Assembly (NCBI RefSeq): GCF_026151205.1
Contig: NC_087073.1
Coordinates: 186,001 to 250,000, forward strand
DNA: 64,000 nt
DNA from: Bolinopsis microptera
Lineage: Eukaryota; Ctenophora; Tentaculata; Lobata; Bolinopsidae
Direction: 5' to 3'
Shown: positions 1-12,864 of the stretch, in pieces
Layout of the letters: each line of letters starts with the position of its first letter
Position numbering within the stretch: the stretch's first letter is position 1
Made by a program: the position numbers and the translations under genes
Notes under the pieces: generated by a model
Database searches by the model: none
What the model was told of the DNA's origin: nothing
The model's input: the letters and a program-made list of their open reading frames with translations, nothing else

Positions 1-2060
1 GGGGACAAAACTCTAAAGAGGAAAACTGACGAACCCTGCGGGACAGGGAATTTTGGATGGGGGTTATTCTGGCGCTTTCGCCCCAAAGTTCATGGCCTTA
101 AATTTCTTATTGCTAGGCTAGTTGGCTTTTATCTGATCAAGAACCCATAATTGTAGGAGGAACGAGTGAGATTTGAGAAGGCTGTCTAGATTTATGAAGT
201 TATTTTTTATTCGCTTTAAAAAAATTAGTGGGCGTGCTGGGCAGTTTTCGTTTTTATTCTTTAAATTGTTTTTGGCATTTACTTAGAACAATAGCTCTTT
301 CCCTATAAAATTAATCCAGATATTTTATTAAAATTAAAAAACAAGTTAAATATAAAAGGGGAAAAGGATTAAAAGTTTTGTTTTGTAAATAACATTCCAC
401 CAAAAACTGATAATTTAGGATTATTCTGGGGTAAGGGAACGAAGAAACGTGGAAAGTTTCTTTTCACAAAGGTCCAAGGATTTGATTAGTTAGGGGAATA
501 AGGAAAAACAGTTTTCTTCTGCCAAAAATTGTTTTTTTTTCAAAAAAGTTTCGTGGATTACTCAGTTCACTGGGAAAAAAAAAACATTTTCAATCAAAAA
601 TAACCATTGAAAAAAAAATGGGTTTTTATTGTTGTTTTTACCTGGGGGAAAGTTTTTTTAACTTATTTAAAACATTTGGTAAAAATTCCGGGAATTGGGA
701 AAGTATTGTTTATTGGGAGGGGTCGCCTGGTTTTTGCAAATTGTAATTCTTGTAATTGTAATAAAATTTTGTTTTATTGTTATCCCCGTTTTGAAGGTTT
801 AATAACGGCCTTGATACCCATGTGAAGTGGTAAAATGTCCCCAGGGGCCCCCAAAAATTGGCCCACACCAAACAAACATTAACTTTACTGGGCGTTTTTT
901 TTAAAAAAAAATTTTAACGGCCGTTAAATAGGTTCCCTTTATTTATTGGAGGGATTGGTAAAATTGTTTAGTGTCCAGGCCCCAAAGCTATTGGGGCCCC
1001 AGGTAGATGAAAATCTTAATTAATTTAAATCACTGGGTACTATTTCCCAGTATCAGCCAATTAAATAAACCCATCTGAGACTTATTAAACCTTGCCAATT
1101 GTAATTGGGTAAAATTTATTTATTTATGGAGTAGTTTACCACGAAAAAAGAAAAGGGAAAACCCAGTTACCTCCACTTTTACCCCCGGGGAGTTTAAGCT
1201 GAAATTTTAAAGCGCTAAAAAAACTTCGGGGTAAAGGTGGGAGTAGCTGAATTTCTAGCTGGAGGTTTTATAAAACTTCAGAAAATGGTCTCCTATTACT
1301 TATATATATTCCACGTTTTCAACTTGCCAAGAAGTATAAAAAAGAGTTACTCGTACATACAAAGGGATGTGCGTCGATTAAAAAAACAATGCTAACCAAT
1401 ATCTTGGGGCCAGGTTTAGTGTTAAAGCTTCCCAAAGGGACAAGAGATCGAGAAATAGAAATTAAGGGGGTCACAAACGCCCGCTTGACAACCTCCGATT
1501 TGGGGGATGTTGATTACTTGGGCTTTCCAGGAGTACAGGGGGAACATGATTATTTTTAAAATGCGTTCCACGTGCCTTCACGTGGGGCCCGGTTCCGGAG
1601 AGGGGAGCTCAAAATAGGCGGCGGATTTAAATGTTCCAGCAGGTTAGGTAAACGTGAACATTTTCATTTGATTCCACCGGCGGTATTATTAATTACCTAC
1701 CTACCACGTGGAAGCTGAGTAAGTAACTATAAAAAACACCCTATTTTTTAGCTGGCCGGGTAATTAGGGGCCTGTAAAGAGGGGAACGACCGGAAATTGA
1801 GGGGCCCTGTAATTTTTGTTAGGGTAAAATTGTTGTTTGTTGTGCTGGAAAGCTGATTCATTATTCGCCATAAATTACAATTAAAAACTGGTGGTTGTCC
1901 CCACAAAAAGGGGTTTTTAGGGGTTTTTTGTAGGGGACCAAATCTAAGGATTTGTTAGTGGTGGGACCCCCAAAAAATGGCAAAAAAAACTTGGGAACCA
2001 AATCAATTTGGGGGAGGCAATTTTGGAGGTTGTATTATTGTGACCCGTACGCTGCTGCAA
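1..2060 (+). repeat. Noisy copy of the right end of the duplicated unit
   Basis: This stretch follows 58262-59800 of the same window base by base, but is about a third longer because of extra bases, mostly inside homopolymers. The first 180 bases match the C-terminal end of the LINE relic (for example TCTAAAGAGGAA and CTGATCAAGAACC). The end matches the GTACGCTGCTGCAAG motif at 59790. No reading frame survives. The insertion-rich pattern is typical of an unpolished long-read consensus, so individual bases should not be trusted. It still shows that a third copy of the unit ends here. Confidence 0.85.
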
Positions 2061-3069
2061 AGGCTTGCTTTGGTAATCGGAAGGAAAAGGGGGAAATCTT
2101 TTTTGACTTTTCCTGATAGGGCTTATCTAAGCTGAAAATTCTTAAGGGGGATTATTCTTAATATCGCTTAAATCTAGGCTTATCTAGGCTTATCTTGACT
2201 TTAATCTTAGCCTTATCTAGCTTTAATCTAGGCCTTTAATCTAGCTTATTCTAGCTTCATATCAAGGCTCATCTCATGTGGGAAAATTTTGGCTTCAATT
2301 GTTTGCCAGCTTGTGGACGATGCCATGGTATGAACTTCACAAACATTAGACATGATGAACCTGAAGAACAAGCGAATTTTGATTAATATTAACTGTGTAT
2401 TAATAATTGTCATGGTATTTACTGAGAACACACATTTTAGATTAACTGTATTTGTTATTTGTAGATGATTTTTTAAATAGATTTGAAATAAGCGTTAAAA
2501 ATAATTTGGTGTATTTTTTTTCGAAAGTTCAATAAAATTTCGAAAAATTTCGAAAAATTCCATTTATTTCGAAAAATAAAGCTCCAATCGTTCTGAAACT
2601 ATCATTCGCCTGCCATAATGTGGCCATTGCGGTCATTTTGCACCCCCTATGGAGATCTCAAGACCTTCGGGAGCCGAATAACCAATATTAGGGGTGGGGC
2701 GTATGGGTTCCTGGAGAAAAATGACTATACAAATTTTTGCCCAAAAGTTTCAGCTGGACGGTTTTTTTTGGTGGTTCCTGGGACTATGGACAACACATTC
2801 CTGTAGACAAACCTTTGTTACGAATTTGTTCACAGATTGACCCATAAACAGCAATTCTTGCCCTAACTAAAGTGATTCGTCAGGCCGGTTCACGTTACTT
2901 ATTTCGAAGTGATCTTGTGGACGCGATTCGTCGGTCACGTTATGTATTTCGATCCACTGATCATAATTCCTTCGGGTCAGTTCAATCCACGTATACAGTA
3001 TGTGATCCACTGCAGAGTCGTAAGCAGCATATGATCCTAATTCCTATCACAAATGAAGTTATGTAAAAT
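2061..3069. other. Spacer with degenerate short repeats, no gene seen
   Basis: About 2150-2265 is a degenerate repeat of CTTATCTAGG and TTTAATCTAGG words. About 2515-2580 is rich in TTTCGAAA words. The rest, including open frames of about 60 codons, shows no recognisable protein, splice context or RNA gene. Confidence 0.5.
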
Positions 3070-3360
3070 ATAAGGTGGCAAAGATTTTTCTAAGAAAGCG
3101 TAGCTAGATTTAACTCTCCCGCAAATAAATTATAAGGCGGCAAATATTATGCTAAGAAAGCGTAGATTTAACTCTCCCGCAAATAAATTATAAGGTGGCG
3201 AATATTTTGCTAAGAAAGCGTAGATTTAACTCTCGCGCAAATAAATTATAAGGTGGCGAATATTTTGCTAAGAAAGCGTAGATTTAACTCTCGCGCAAAT
3301 AAATTATAAGGAGGCGAATATTTTGCTAAGAATGCGAAGATTTCATTCTCGCGTAAACAA
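3070..3360. repeat. 58-bp tandem repeat, about 5 copies
   Basis: The unit contains GGCGAATATTTTGCTAAGAA followed by GCGTAGATTTAACTCTCGCG. The start of GGTGGCG moves from 3194 to 3252, giving a 58-bp period. Copies drift to the right, and 3361-3560 holds further decayed pieces (GGCAAATATTTTGCTAAGAA near 3400) in mixed orientation. Confidence 0.8.
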
Positions 3361-3590
3361 ACTAAAAAGGAGCGTGCAGCGCGCGTCAGACCGTTTGGCA
3401 AATATTTTGCTAAGAATGCGCATTTTCCTAACGTAAAATTCGCCTCCTTATGAAATATTTGCATCATCACGCGCAGCCTGGCAAATACATCATAACACGG
3501 CGCATATTTTGATAAGATGGCAAATATTTCGTTAGCGCGGCAATTATTTGCGTAACATGGCAATGTTGCAACCCGGGAGGGGGCTCCATA

Positions 3591-6500
3591 ACACAACATT
3601 ACACACCATTACACAACATTACACAACATTACACATCATTACACACCATTACACAACATTACACAACATTACACAACATTACACAACATTACACAACATT
3701 ACACAACATTACACACCATTACACAACATTACACGCCATAACACAACATTACACACCATTACACAACATTACACAACATTACACAACATTACACAACATT
3801 ACACAACATTACACAACATTACACAATATTACACAACATTACACAACATTACACAACATTACACACCATTACACACCATTACACACCATTACACAACATT
3901 ACACAACATTACACAACATTACACAATATTACACGCCATAACACAACATTACACATCATTACACAACATTACACAACATTTCACAACATTTCACACCATT
4001 ACACAACATTACACACCATTACACACCATTACACACCATTACACAACATTACACAACATTACACAACATTACACATCATTACACACCATTACACAACATT
4101 ACACAACATTACACAACATTACACACCATTACACAACATTACACAACATTGCACAACATTGCACGCCATAACACAACATTACACACTATTACACAACATT
4201 ACACAACATTACACATCATTACACAACATTACACAACATTACACAACATTACACATCATTACACACCATTACACAACATTACACAACATTACACGCCATA
4301 ACACAACATTACACAACATTACACAACATTACACAACATTACACAACATTACACAACATTACACAACATTACACAACATTACACAACATTACACAACATT
4401 ACACAACATTACACATCATTACACAACATTACACAACATTACACAACATTACACAACATTACACAACATTACACAACATTACACAACATTACACAACATT
4501 ACACACCATTACACAACATTACACAACATTACACAACATTACACAACATTACACAACATTACACAACATTACACAACATTACACAACATTACACAACATT
4601 ACACAACATTACACAACATTACACAACATTACACAACATTACACAACATTACACAACATTACACAACATTACACACCATTACACAACATTACACAACATT
4701 ACACACCATTACACAACATTACACAACATTACACAACATTACACACCATTACACAACATTACACAACATTACACACCATTACACAACATTACACACCATT
4801 ACACAACATTACACAACATTACACAACATTACACACCATTACACAACATTACACAACATTACACAACATTACACAACATTACACAACATTACACAACATT
4901 ACACACCATTACACAACATTACACACCATTACACAACATTACACACCATTACACAACATTACACAACATTACACAACATTACACAACATTACACAACATT
5001 ACACAACATTACACAACATTACACAACATTACACAACATTACACAACATTACACAACATTACACAACATTACACAACATTACACAACATTACACAACATT
5101 ACACAACATTACACAACATTACACAACATTACACAACATTACACAACATTACACAACATTACACAACATTACACAACATTACACAACATTACACAACATT
5201 ACACAACATTACACAACATTACACAACATTACACAACATTACACACCATTACACAACATTACACAACATTACACAACATTACACACCATTACACAACATT
5301 ACACGCCATAACACAACATTACACACCATTACACAACATTACACAACATTACACAACATTACACAACATTACACAACATTACACAACATTACACAACATT
5401 ACACAACATTACACAACATTACACAACATTACACAACATTACACAACATTACACAACATTACACAACATTACACAACATTACACAACATTACACAACATT
5501 ACACAACATTACACAACATTACACACCATTACACAACATTACACAACATTACACAACATTACACACCATTACACAACATTACACAACATTACACAACATT
5601 ACACAACATTACACAACATTACACAACATTACACAACATTACACAACATTACACACCATTACACACCATTACACACCATTACACAACATTACACAACATT
5701 ACACACCATTACACACCATTACACAACATTACACACCATTACACACCATTACACACCATTACACACCATTACACACCATTACACACCATTACACACCATT
5801 ACACAACATTACACACCATTACACACCATTACACAACATTACACAACATTACACACCATTACACACCATTACACACCATTACACACCATTACACAACATT
5901 ACACAACATTACACAACATTACACAATATTACACGCCATAACACAACATTACACATCATTACACAACATTACACAACATTTCACAACATTACACAACATT
6001 ACACAACATTACACACCATTACACACCATTACACACCATTACACAACATTACACAACATTACACAACATTACACATCATTACACACCATTACACAACATT
6101 ACACAACATTACACAACATTACACACCATTACACAACATTACACAACATTACACAACATTGCACGCCATAACACAACATTACACACATTACACAACATTA
6201 CACAACATTACACATCATTACACAACATTACACAACATTACACGCCATAACACAACATTACACACCATTACACATCATTACACAACATTGCACAACATTA
6301 AACAACACTACACAACATTACACAACATTACACAACATTGCACAACATTTCACACCATTACACAACATTTCACAACATTACACAACATTACACAACATTA
6401 CACAACATTTCACAATATTACACAACATTACACAACATTACACAACATTACACAACATTTCACACCATTACACAACATTACACACCATTACACACAATTG

Positions 6501-7480
6501 CACAACATTACACAACATTACACAACATTGCACAACATTTCACACCATTACACAACATTTCACACCATTACACAACATTACACAACATTACACAACATTT
6601 CACAACATTACACACCATTACACAACATTACACAACATTACGCAATATTACACACCATTACACAACATTACACAACATTACACACCATTACACACCATTA
6701 CACAACATTACACAACATAACACAACATTACACAACATTACACAACATTACACATCATTACACAACATTACACATCATTACACACCATTACACACCATTA
6801 CACAAAATTACACAACATTACACAACATTACACAACATTACACACCATTACACAACATTACACAACATAACACAACATTACACAACATTATGCAACATTA
6901 CGCAACATAACACAACATTTCACACCATTACACAACATTACACAACATTTCACAACATTTCACACCATTACACAACATTACACAATATTACACAACATTA
7001 CACAACATTACACATCATTACACACCATTACACAACATTACACACCATTACACAATATTACACAACATTACACAACATTACACATCATTACACACCATTA
7101 CACAACATTACACAACATTACACAACATTACACATCATTACACACCATTACACAACATTACACACCATTACACACCATTACACAACATTACACAACATTA
7201 CACAACATTTCACACCATTACACAACATTACACAACATTTCACAACATTTCACACCATTACACAACATTACACAATATTACACAACATTACACAACATTA
7301 CACATCATTACACACCATTACACAACATTACACAACATTACACACCATTACACAACATTACACAACATTTCACAACATTTCACACCATTACACAACATTA
7401 CACAACATTACACAACATTACACAACATTACACAACATTACACAACATTACACAACATTACACAACATTACACAACATAA
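3591..7480. repeat. 10-bp satellite (ACACAACATT)n, about 389 copies
   Basis: An almost unbroken array of the decamer ACACAACATT with recurrent variants: ACACACCATT, ACACATCATT, ACACAATATT, TCACAACATT, GCACAACATT and the rarer ACACGCCATA. The phase stays at 10 bp until about 6185, where a 9-bp unit shifts it by one. The plus strand lacks stops in several frames because the decamer contains none, which creates long artificial open frames rich in Thr, His, Asn and Gln. The array ends about 90 bases before a probable splice acceptor, so it may lie in an intron. Confidence 0.97.
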
Positions 7481-7573
7481 CACCTATTTCTTTTTCCTCC
7501 TCCGCCCATCTGGTATCTTTATATTGTTGTTTAAATATGTCATTCCCTTAATAACTGGATTCTATTTTTCCAG

Positions 7574-7770
7574 CAGCACCAGCAGCAGTAGAAACACCAG
7601 ACACTCCTGAAGAGGTAGCCCTGTCCCTGGAGAGTGCCCTGCAACCTGATGGACCTAGGCGCAGAACTCGGCAGCGCCTCAAATCTAAAATGGCTCAAAG
7701 GAAGTCTCTCCGACGTACACTGAAGAGTGGGATTACGGATGAAGAGCTAGCGGCAGCGGGAATCAAGTGA
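7574..7770 (+). CDS. Probable terminal coding exon of an unidentified gene
   Basis: A pyrimidine-rich tract (TTCTATTTTTCCAG) ends in a tandem acceptor CAGCAG at 7571-7576. From there one frame stays open to TGA at 7768-7770. It encodes about 64 residues: an Ala/Pro-rich start, an acidic stretch (TPEEVALSLESAL), a basic cluster (RRRTRQRLKSK, then RKSLRRTLKS) and the end TDEELAAAGIK. Codon use is balanced and GC-richer than the surroundings, unlike the satellites on both sides. I do not recognise the family. Charged short C-termini like this occur in many nuclear proteins, so no function is given. Upstream exons are not visible; the 10-bp satellite would sit in the preceding intron. A pseudogene or retained gene fragment is possible. 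Confidence 0.5.
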
Positions 7771-7913
7771 ACTCAGTGTCCTGTCTTTCCGGATAAAGAG
7801 GAGAATTATCAGTTGTGAAAACTCACAATATTCCGATTATATTGTGTACAGTATTTTATATTGTAAATAGATTGACCTGAGTTCAAGAGTGTGTTCAAAT
7901 GATGAATCAGAAT
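7771..7913 (+). other. Possible 3' untranslated region
   Basis: Sequence after the stop of the terminal exon. It contains TGTAAATA at 7862-7869, which matches the Pumilio-type UGUANAUA consensus. No AATAAA is seen before the 23-bp array begins. The assignment depends wholly on the exon being real. Confidence 0.3.
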
Positions 7914-8924
7914 GAGTTAACACTGCTCTACAGTCAGAGTTAACACTGCTCTACAGTCAGAGTTAACACTGCTCTACAGTCAGAGTTAACACTGCTCTAC
8001 AGTCAGAGTTAACACTGCTCTACAGTCAGAGTTAACACTACTCTACAGTCAGAGTTAACACTGCTCTACAGTCAGAGTTAACACTGCTCTACAGTCAGAG
8101 TTAACACTGCTCTACAGTCAGAGTTAACACTGCTCTACAGTCAGAGTTAACACTACTCTACAGTCAGAGTTAACACTGCTCTACAGTCAGAGTTAACACT
8201 GCTCTACAGTCAGAGTTAACACTGCTCTACAGTCAGAGTTAACACTACTCTACAGTCAGAGTTAACACTGCTCTACAGTCAGAGTTAACACTGCTCTACA
8301 GTCAGAGTTAACACTGCTCTACAGTCAGAGTTAACACTGCTCTACAGTCAGAGTTAACACTGCTCTACAGTCAGAGTTAACACTGCTCTACAGTCAGAGT
8401 TAACACTGCTCTACAGTCAGAGTTAACACTACTCTACAGTCAGAGTTAACACTGCTCTACAGTCAGAGTTAACACTGCTCTACAGTCAGAGTTAACACTG
8501 CTCTACAGTCAGAGTTAACACTGCTCTACAGTCAGAGTTAACACTACTCTACAGTCAGAGTTAACACTGCTCTACAGTCAGAGTTAACACTGCTCTACAG
8601 TCAGAGTTAACACTGCTCTACAGTCAGAGTTAACACTGCTCTACAGTCAGAGTTAACACTGCTCTACAGTCAGAGTTAACACTGCTCTACAGTCAGAGTT
8701 AACACTGCTCTACAGTCAGAGTTAACACTGCTCTACAGTCAGAGTTAACACTGCTCTACAGTCAGAGTTATAAACACTGCTCTACAGTCAGAGTTAACAT
8801 TGCTCTACAGTCAGAGTTAACACTGCTCTACAGTCAGAGTTAACACTGCTCTACAGTCAGAGTTAACACTGCTCTACAGTCAGAGTTAACACTGCTCTAC
8901 AGTCAGAGTTAACACTGCTCTACA
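7914..8924. repeat. 23-bp tandem array, about 44 copies
   Basis: Each unit is GAGTTAACACTGCTCTACAG plus TCA. Near-perfect copies run head to tail. A variant with ACTACTC instead of ACTGCTC appears at about 8037, 8152, 8244, 8428 and 8543, spaced 5, 4, 8 and 5 units apart. One unit near 8766 has a TAA insertion. The array starts about 140 bases after the stop of the terminal exon and could be transcribed with it. Confidence 0.95.
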
Positions 8925-8935
8925 AGTATAGTCAG

Positions 8936-9235
8936 GAGATGATTTAACAGGAATGTGTTATGACGACAATATAATGTCATGATTATGCACTTACTTTATA
9001 GCTATCTAAATTATTTTTAAAGAATTACTATTATTATGTTGACACGTGTTCGCATTAGCTTTATTTCAAATTTAAAATATTTACTGGGTACATAGTAGGC
9101 TCTAACTCGATTTAAAATTAAATAACTTAAATGTGTTCCAAACTTAATATATTTAAGAAGTCAGATTACTTGTTTATTAACAATTTTTGTACGTTTATTA
9201 CAGTTATTGCCAAGTTGATTGTATTAGCGACCTGG
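8936..9235. other. AT-rich spacer, nothing recognised
   Basis: AT-rich unique sequence between the 23-bp array and the left edge of duplicated copy A. No protein, RNA gene or repeat stands out. Confidence 0.5.
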
Positions 9236-9611
9236 AATAATAAATTTTGGAAAATTAAAAAGATGTGCACAGTTTGGTTAGTATTATGTTGGGTTTTGGT
9301 AGAGACCAACTTTACTATCAAGTATCAAGTTTTTGATTAATCAGTTATTACAGGCAATTGTTTCCCAAGAGATAAAGATTAAGTGTTCATGGAAATTACA
9401 ATTTTTTAATAAGAATAATTTGTAAGATGACAGATTTATTCCAAAGTTAATATTACACAGAAAATTAATCGTGTTTGAATGAAATATAAGGAAAATGTCC
9501 TGCTTTATTATGGGGGTTAAGGTTGTTCATACTTAGGTAGGCCAGTGGTAGGATATTTAGGCCAGTGGTAGGATAGCGGGCCTGTAAAAATGTTCCGGGA
9601 CATAATTATAA

Positions 9612-9705
9612 ATATCATGGTTATAATGGTTATCATGGTTATAATGGTTACCATGGTTATAATGGTTACCATGGTTACCATGGTTACCATGGTTATGGTT
9701 ATGAT
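9612..9705. repeat. GGTTACCATGGTTATAAT repeat, copy A
   Basis: Short array of 9-bp half units (GGTTACCAT and GGTTATAAT). The matching array in copy B (33757-33967) is about twice as long, so it is a length-variable minisatellite. Confidence 0.8.
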
Positions 9706-9762
9706 GGTCGGGATGTGTTGAACATGGCTATTTATTTGTGGACAGCCTTACGATACTGTAAA

Positions 9763-9928
9763 GGGGTCGTTCACATATTACATAATCATTTGTTGAACAA
9801 TTCCCCCCCCCCCCCCCCTCCGTAATCAGTTTTACACAGCTATTGTGTATAAATTACACTAGCGTAATCATTTGGAGACCCCAACCCCCCCTCCCGCTCG
9901 GTTGATCACGTAATATGTGAACGTCCCC
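9763..9928. mobile_element. MITE-like element, copy A
   Basis: Ends are GGGGTCGTTCACATATTAC on the left and GTAATATGTGAACGTCCCC on the right, an inverted repeat of about 19 bp with one mismatch. The interior has a C-run and no coding capacity. The same element occurs in copy B at about 34023-34165, so it predates the duplication. The superfamily is not assigned and no clear target duplication is visible. Confidence 0.65.
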
Positions 9929-11388
9929 AAATTGTAATTGTGCCTCGTCACAACTTGTATAAGATTAATGAAATCTCAAAAAATTATCAATGCAGAATCT
10001 TTTTTAGTTCACATAGGCAAATCTTTATAATATACAGATATTTTTATTTAAATTGGTTTTTAATAGAGTAACATGTGATGAATATTTAAGCGTTTTGTTG
10101 TTACATTTAAGTTGTCTTTAAAGTGATTTGATTATTATTGCCCCGATGAAATGACTTTCGTTTTATTTTTGATCAGTTTGCTTTTAAAGTGATTTACATG
10201 ATTCGCCCTCGTGTCTACCCTTTTAAGAAAGTACCGCCCTTGTGTCCGGTTCCCATGAGAATATATAGAAAGAAATTATTCCTTGGATTCCACATTGATC
10301 AGGTCCTGGTACTTTATATCTGCAGACGCAGGCCAGGAGGGATCCTGGGATCCAGATACCAGAGGAATATCTTCATGGACCGAGGAAATTAATTAGGTCT
10401 TCATTGATTTCTTTATAACTCTGTAACTCGTCACTGACAGGATCAGGATTGATGACTGATGGGGTCGAATGATAACTTCATAGCTCGTCACTGACAGTGA
10501 CAGGGTCAGCGTTGATGAGGTCGAATAATTACTTCATAGCTTGTCACTAACTGGATCAGCATTACATGACTAACGAGGTCTCTTACTATTACACCAAGAC
10601 AAAGGTCAGTTATTGTTAATAACTATTAATATCGAAGAAATTAGCTAACAAATTATCGAGTACAAATCGGTGACCGACATCTGGGAACCTCTCATTCCGG
10701 CCTCCCACAGGTATCACATCACATGGTCCAATCAGTGACGTATCATTTGTGATATAATCCATATTATAACCATCCTAACAGCCGGACAATCAAGAACCTG
10801 GGTAGGGTTCACAATTCACATGACAGTTTAGTAAGTAGCTGTGTATTATGAAGTATATTAAGAAGTGTTTGAGCTCTCGGCATGTGTTCACATAACTATC
10901 CTCAGTTAATGGTTGTGGTAAATTATTTCGAGAAAACCTACCTTGGTACAAATGCCTTCTTCACAACTATTCAATATAATAATTACTATATTTATAAGGC
11001 GAACATTTTGTTGAAAACCAGACGTTTCTATCTCTTTTACTTCCGAAGTTAGGCCCCTAACGGTAAGGTTTCCTGGGAATGCTTCTCGCAACCACAGATC
11101 GGCGAGATGCGAAGGATTGACATCGTGAATCAACATATTGTTCTGATATCATTCCTTAGAACTTGAGTATCAGTAATTACTATAAGAGTAATTAATCATC
11201 ATCCAAATTAGACAGCAGCGTTTTTGAGCTTTTTATTTTATTTCAAAAGCATTCCAAGTAATTTATATAAGCGCATAGGCATAGCCATATTGATATATTT
11301 ATTCTGAATACATTGTAAAAGATTTGATCTCTATTCACAATTCATGAAATTTGAAGGAAATTACTGCAATGCGCGCAATTAGGGAGCA
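9929..11388. other. Left flank of copy A, noncoding
   Basis: Shared with 34166-37080. It contains TTATAA at 10025-10030, the empty site for two MITEs in copy B. About 10424-10590 holds three degenerate units with the word CGTCACTGACAG. About 10915-10945 is the stub of a MULE transposase fragment that is longer in copy B. No intact gene is seen. Confidence 0.6.
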
Positions 11389-11530
11389 GTGGCGTAACGT
11401 TGCCTGTTGGTTGGGCGGGCGCGCGGGGGGTGCCGGGGCCGCCGTGGGGAATATGGGCGCACCCTTGTGTAGGGCGACGGGCCCCGTCCATTTTTATGGT
11501 GCCGGGGGGGGTTGTGTGCATTTGGTTGTT
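11389..11530 (+). mobile_element. Possible hAT-type transposon end
   Basis: Copy A leaves its alignment with copy B exactly at CAGTGGCGTAAC, a form common at the termini of hAT-superfamily elements (CAGxGGCGTA). The following GC-rich sequence with GGGCCCCGTCC and a G-run also fits such ends. No partner end or transposase is seen because the sequence degrades after about 11600. Confidence 0.35.
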
Positions 11531-12864
11531 TTGTTTTTGTTTGTGTGGTGGCGGGGTGGCCGTAGTGATAGTGGTTGGAAGCAGAGTATGGGGTTGGTAG
11601 TGGGGTGAGAGGTTTGGTTTATATAGGGGTAGGGGTTAAGGGAGAAGGGGGGCGGGAAGCTTGGTTAAAAATCTCTAAGAGGAGAAGATGTGATTTCAAT
11701 GTTGCATAGACGGGGCTATGGTGTTTTTTGGATGAGGTATATTAAGTGGGTTTGAGGGTGTGTTCAGTTATTGTTACAAGCGATGGAATGGGGACGTATT
11801 GTTGGGAGGAAGAGTGGAATTGATATATTAGGTCGCGGCACAGGCGGTCGATGGGGAATGTGTTGTTTGGCTGGGTATCGGGAAAATGTGCCTGGTATAG
11901 GGTCCAATGTTTAGGGGAGGTGTGAGTTGAAGTGTTGGAGTATGGATGAGGAGTGTAGGAGTCACGTAGGAGGACTTGGAGTGGGGGGAGGTTTTGTGGG
12001 ATATTAGAGTGGGGGATTAGGGAGGGGCGGGATGGGGGGGGTGTTGAGGGGGGGGGGAGGAATATGTGTTAGGAGAATATGGTTGTTAGGTTGGGGGGAT
12101 GGGTGATAGTGAGGGAGGGTTTGGGTTTTTATAAATGATGGTATAAGTAATAGCGTGTGGAGGGGGTTGGAAAGTTATTGTTGTAATTGGGTGGTTTGGG
12201 ATGATATTTGGAGATTTTTGGGGTTGAGGTGGTTGTGTGGTGGTAGGGGATAGGTAATTTGGGGTGAGTGAATGTTAAGATGGGGATGGGGAGATATGTG
12301 GGGTTAGATTGGTGTAGAGAGATGGGGATGAGTTTGTGTAGGTTGGGGAGTTGGTGTAATTTGTGATTGTTGAGGTGTGTGGTATGTAGTGGAAAAGGGG
12401 GTAGGGGGATGAGGATGTGGGTTGGGGGGGAATTTAATAGGTTTTGTGTGGTATGGGAATGAAATGTAATGGTGGTGTTGATGAGTATTTTTATAGGTTG
12501 TGGTATTTGTTTGATTTTTTTTATATGTTTGTTGTGTTGTATGGGGTGGTTTGTGATTGGTGTATAGGAGTAGGTTGTTAGTATTTTGAAAGATGGTTGG
12601 GGGGGTGAGGGATAAGGTAAAGTGGAGTGGATTAATAAGGGATTTTGGGAGTTTGAGGATGGTGGGATGTGTTTGATTGTAAAAATGGTTTGGAGGGGTT
12701 GTATGGGGGAGGTTTTATGTGTTAGTGGATAAATACTTAGGGGTTGTATGTATAGTACTGTATTGGTATGCAGGTTTTGTAGTCTTTGAGTAGATGAAGG
12801 TTATGTCGGATCTTGGGATGGTGTTTAGTCTTGTTTTTACCGCCGGTGGTGTACAACAGAGATG
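11531..12864. other. C-depleted, low-reliability sequence
   Basis: Nearly all plus-strand cytosines are missing for more than 1 kb, with long G and GT runs. Alignment to copy B resumes only at about 12850. Near 12790-12860 a loose match to 39340-39400 is still visible (GGTTATGT, then GATGGTGTTTAG), which suggests a degraded consensus rather than unrelated DNA. No gene can be read here. Confidence 0.6.

Noticed and set aside
3548-7610. Long plus-strand frames rich in Thr, His, Asn and Gln
   Set aside because: They are the translation of a stop-free 10-bp satellite in three phases. No start context, domain or codon bias supports a protein.
11351-11608. Overlapping Gly/Val/Trp-rich frames
   Set aside because: They lie in a G-rich transposon end and in sequence of doubtful quality; the composition alone explains them.
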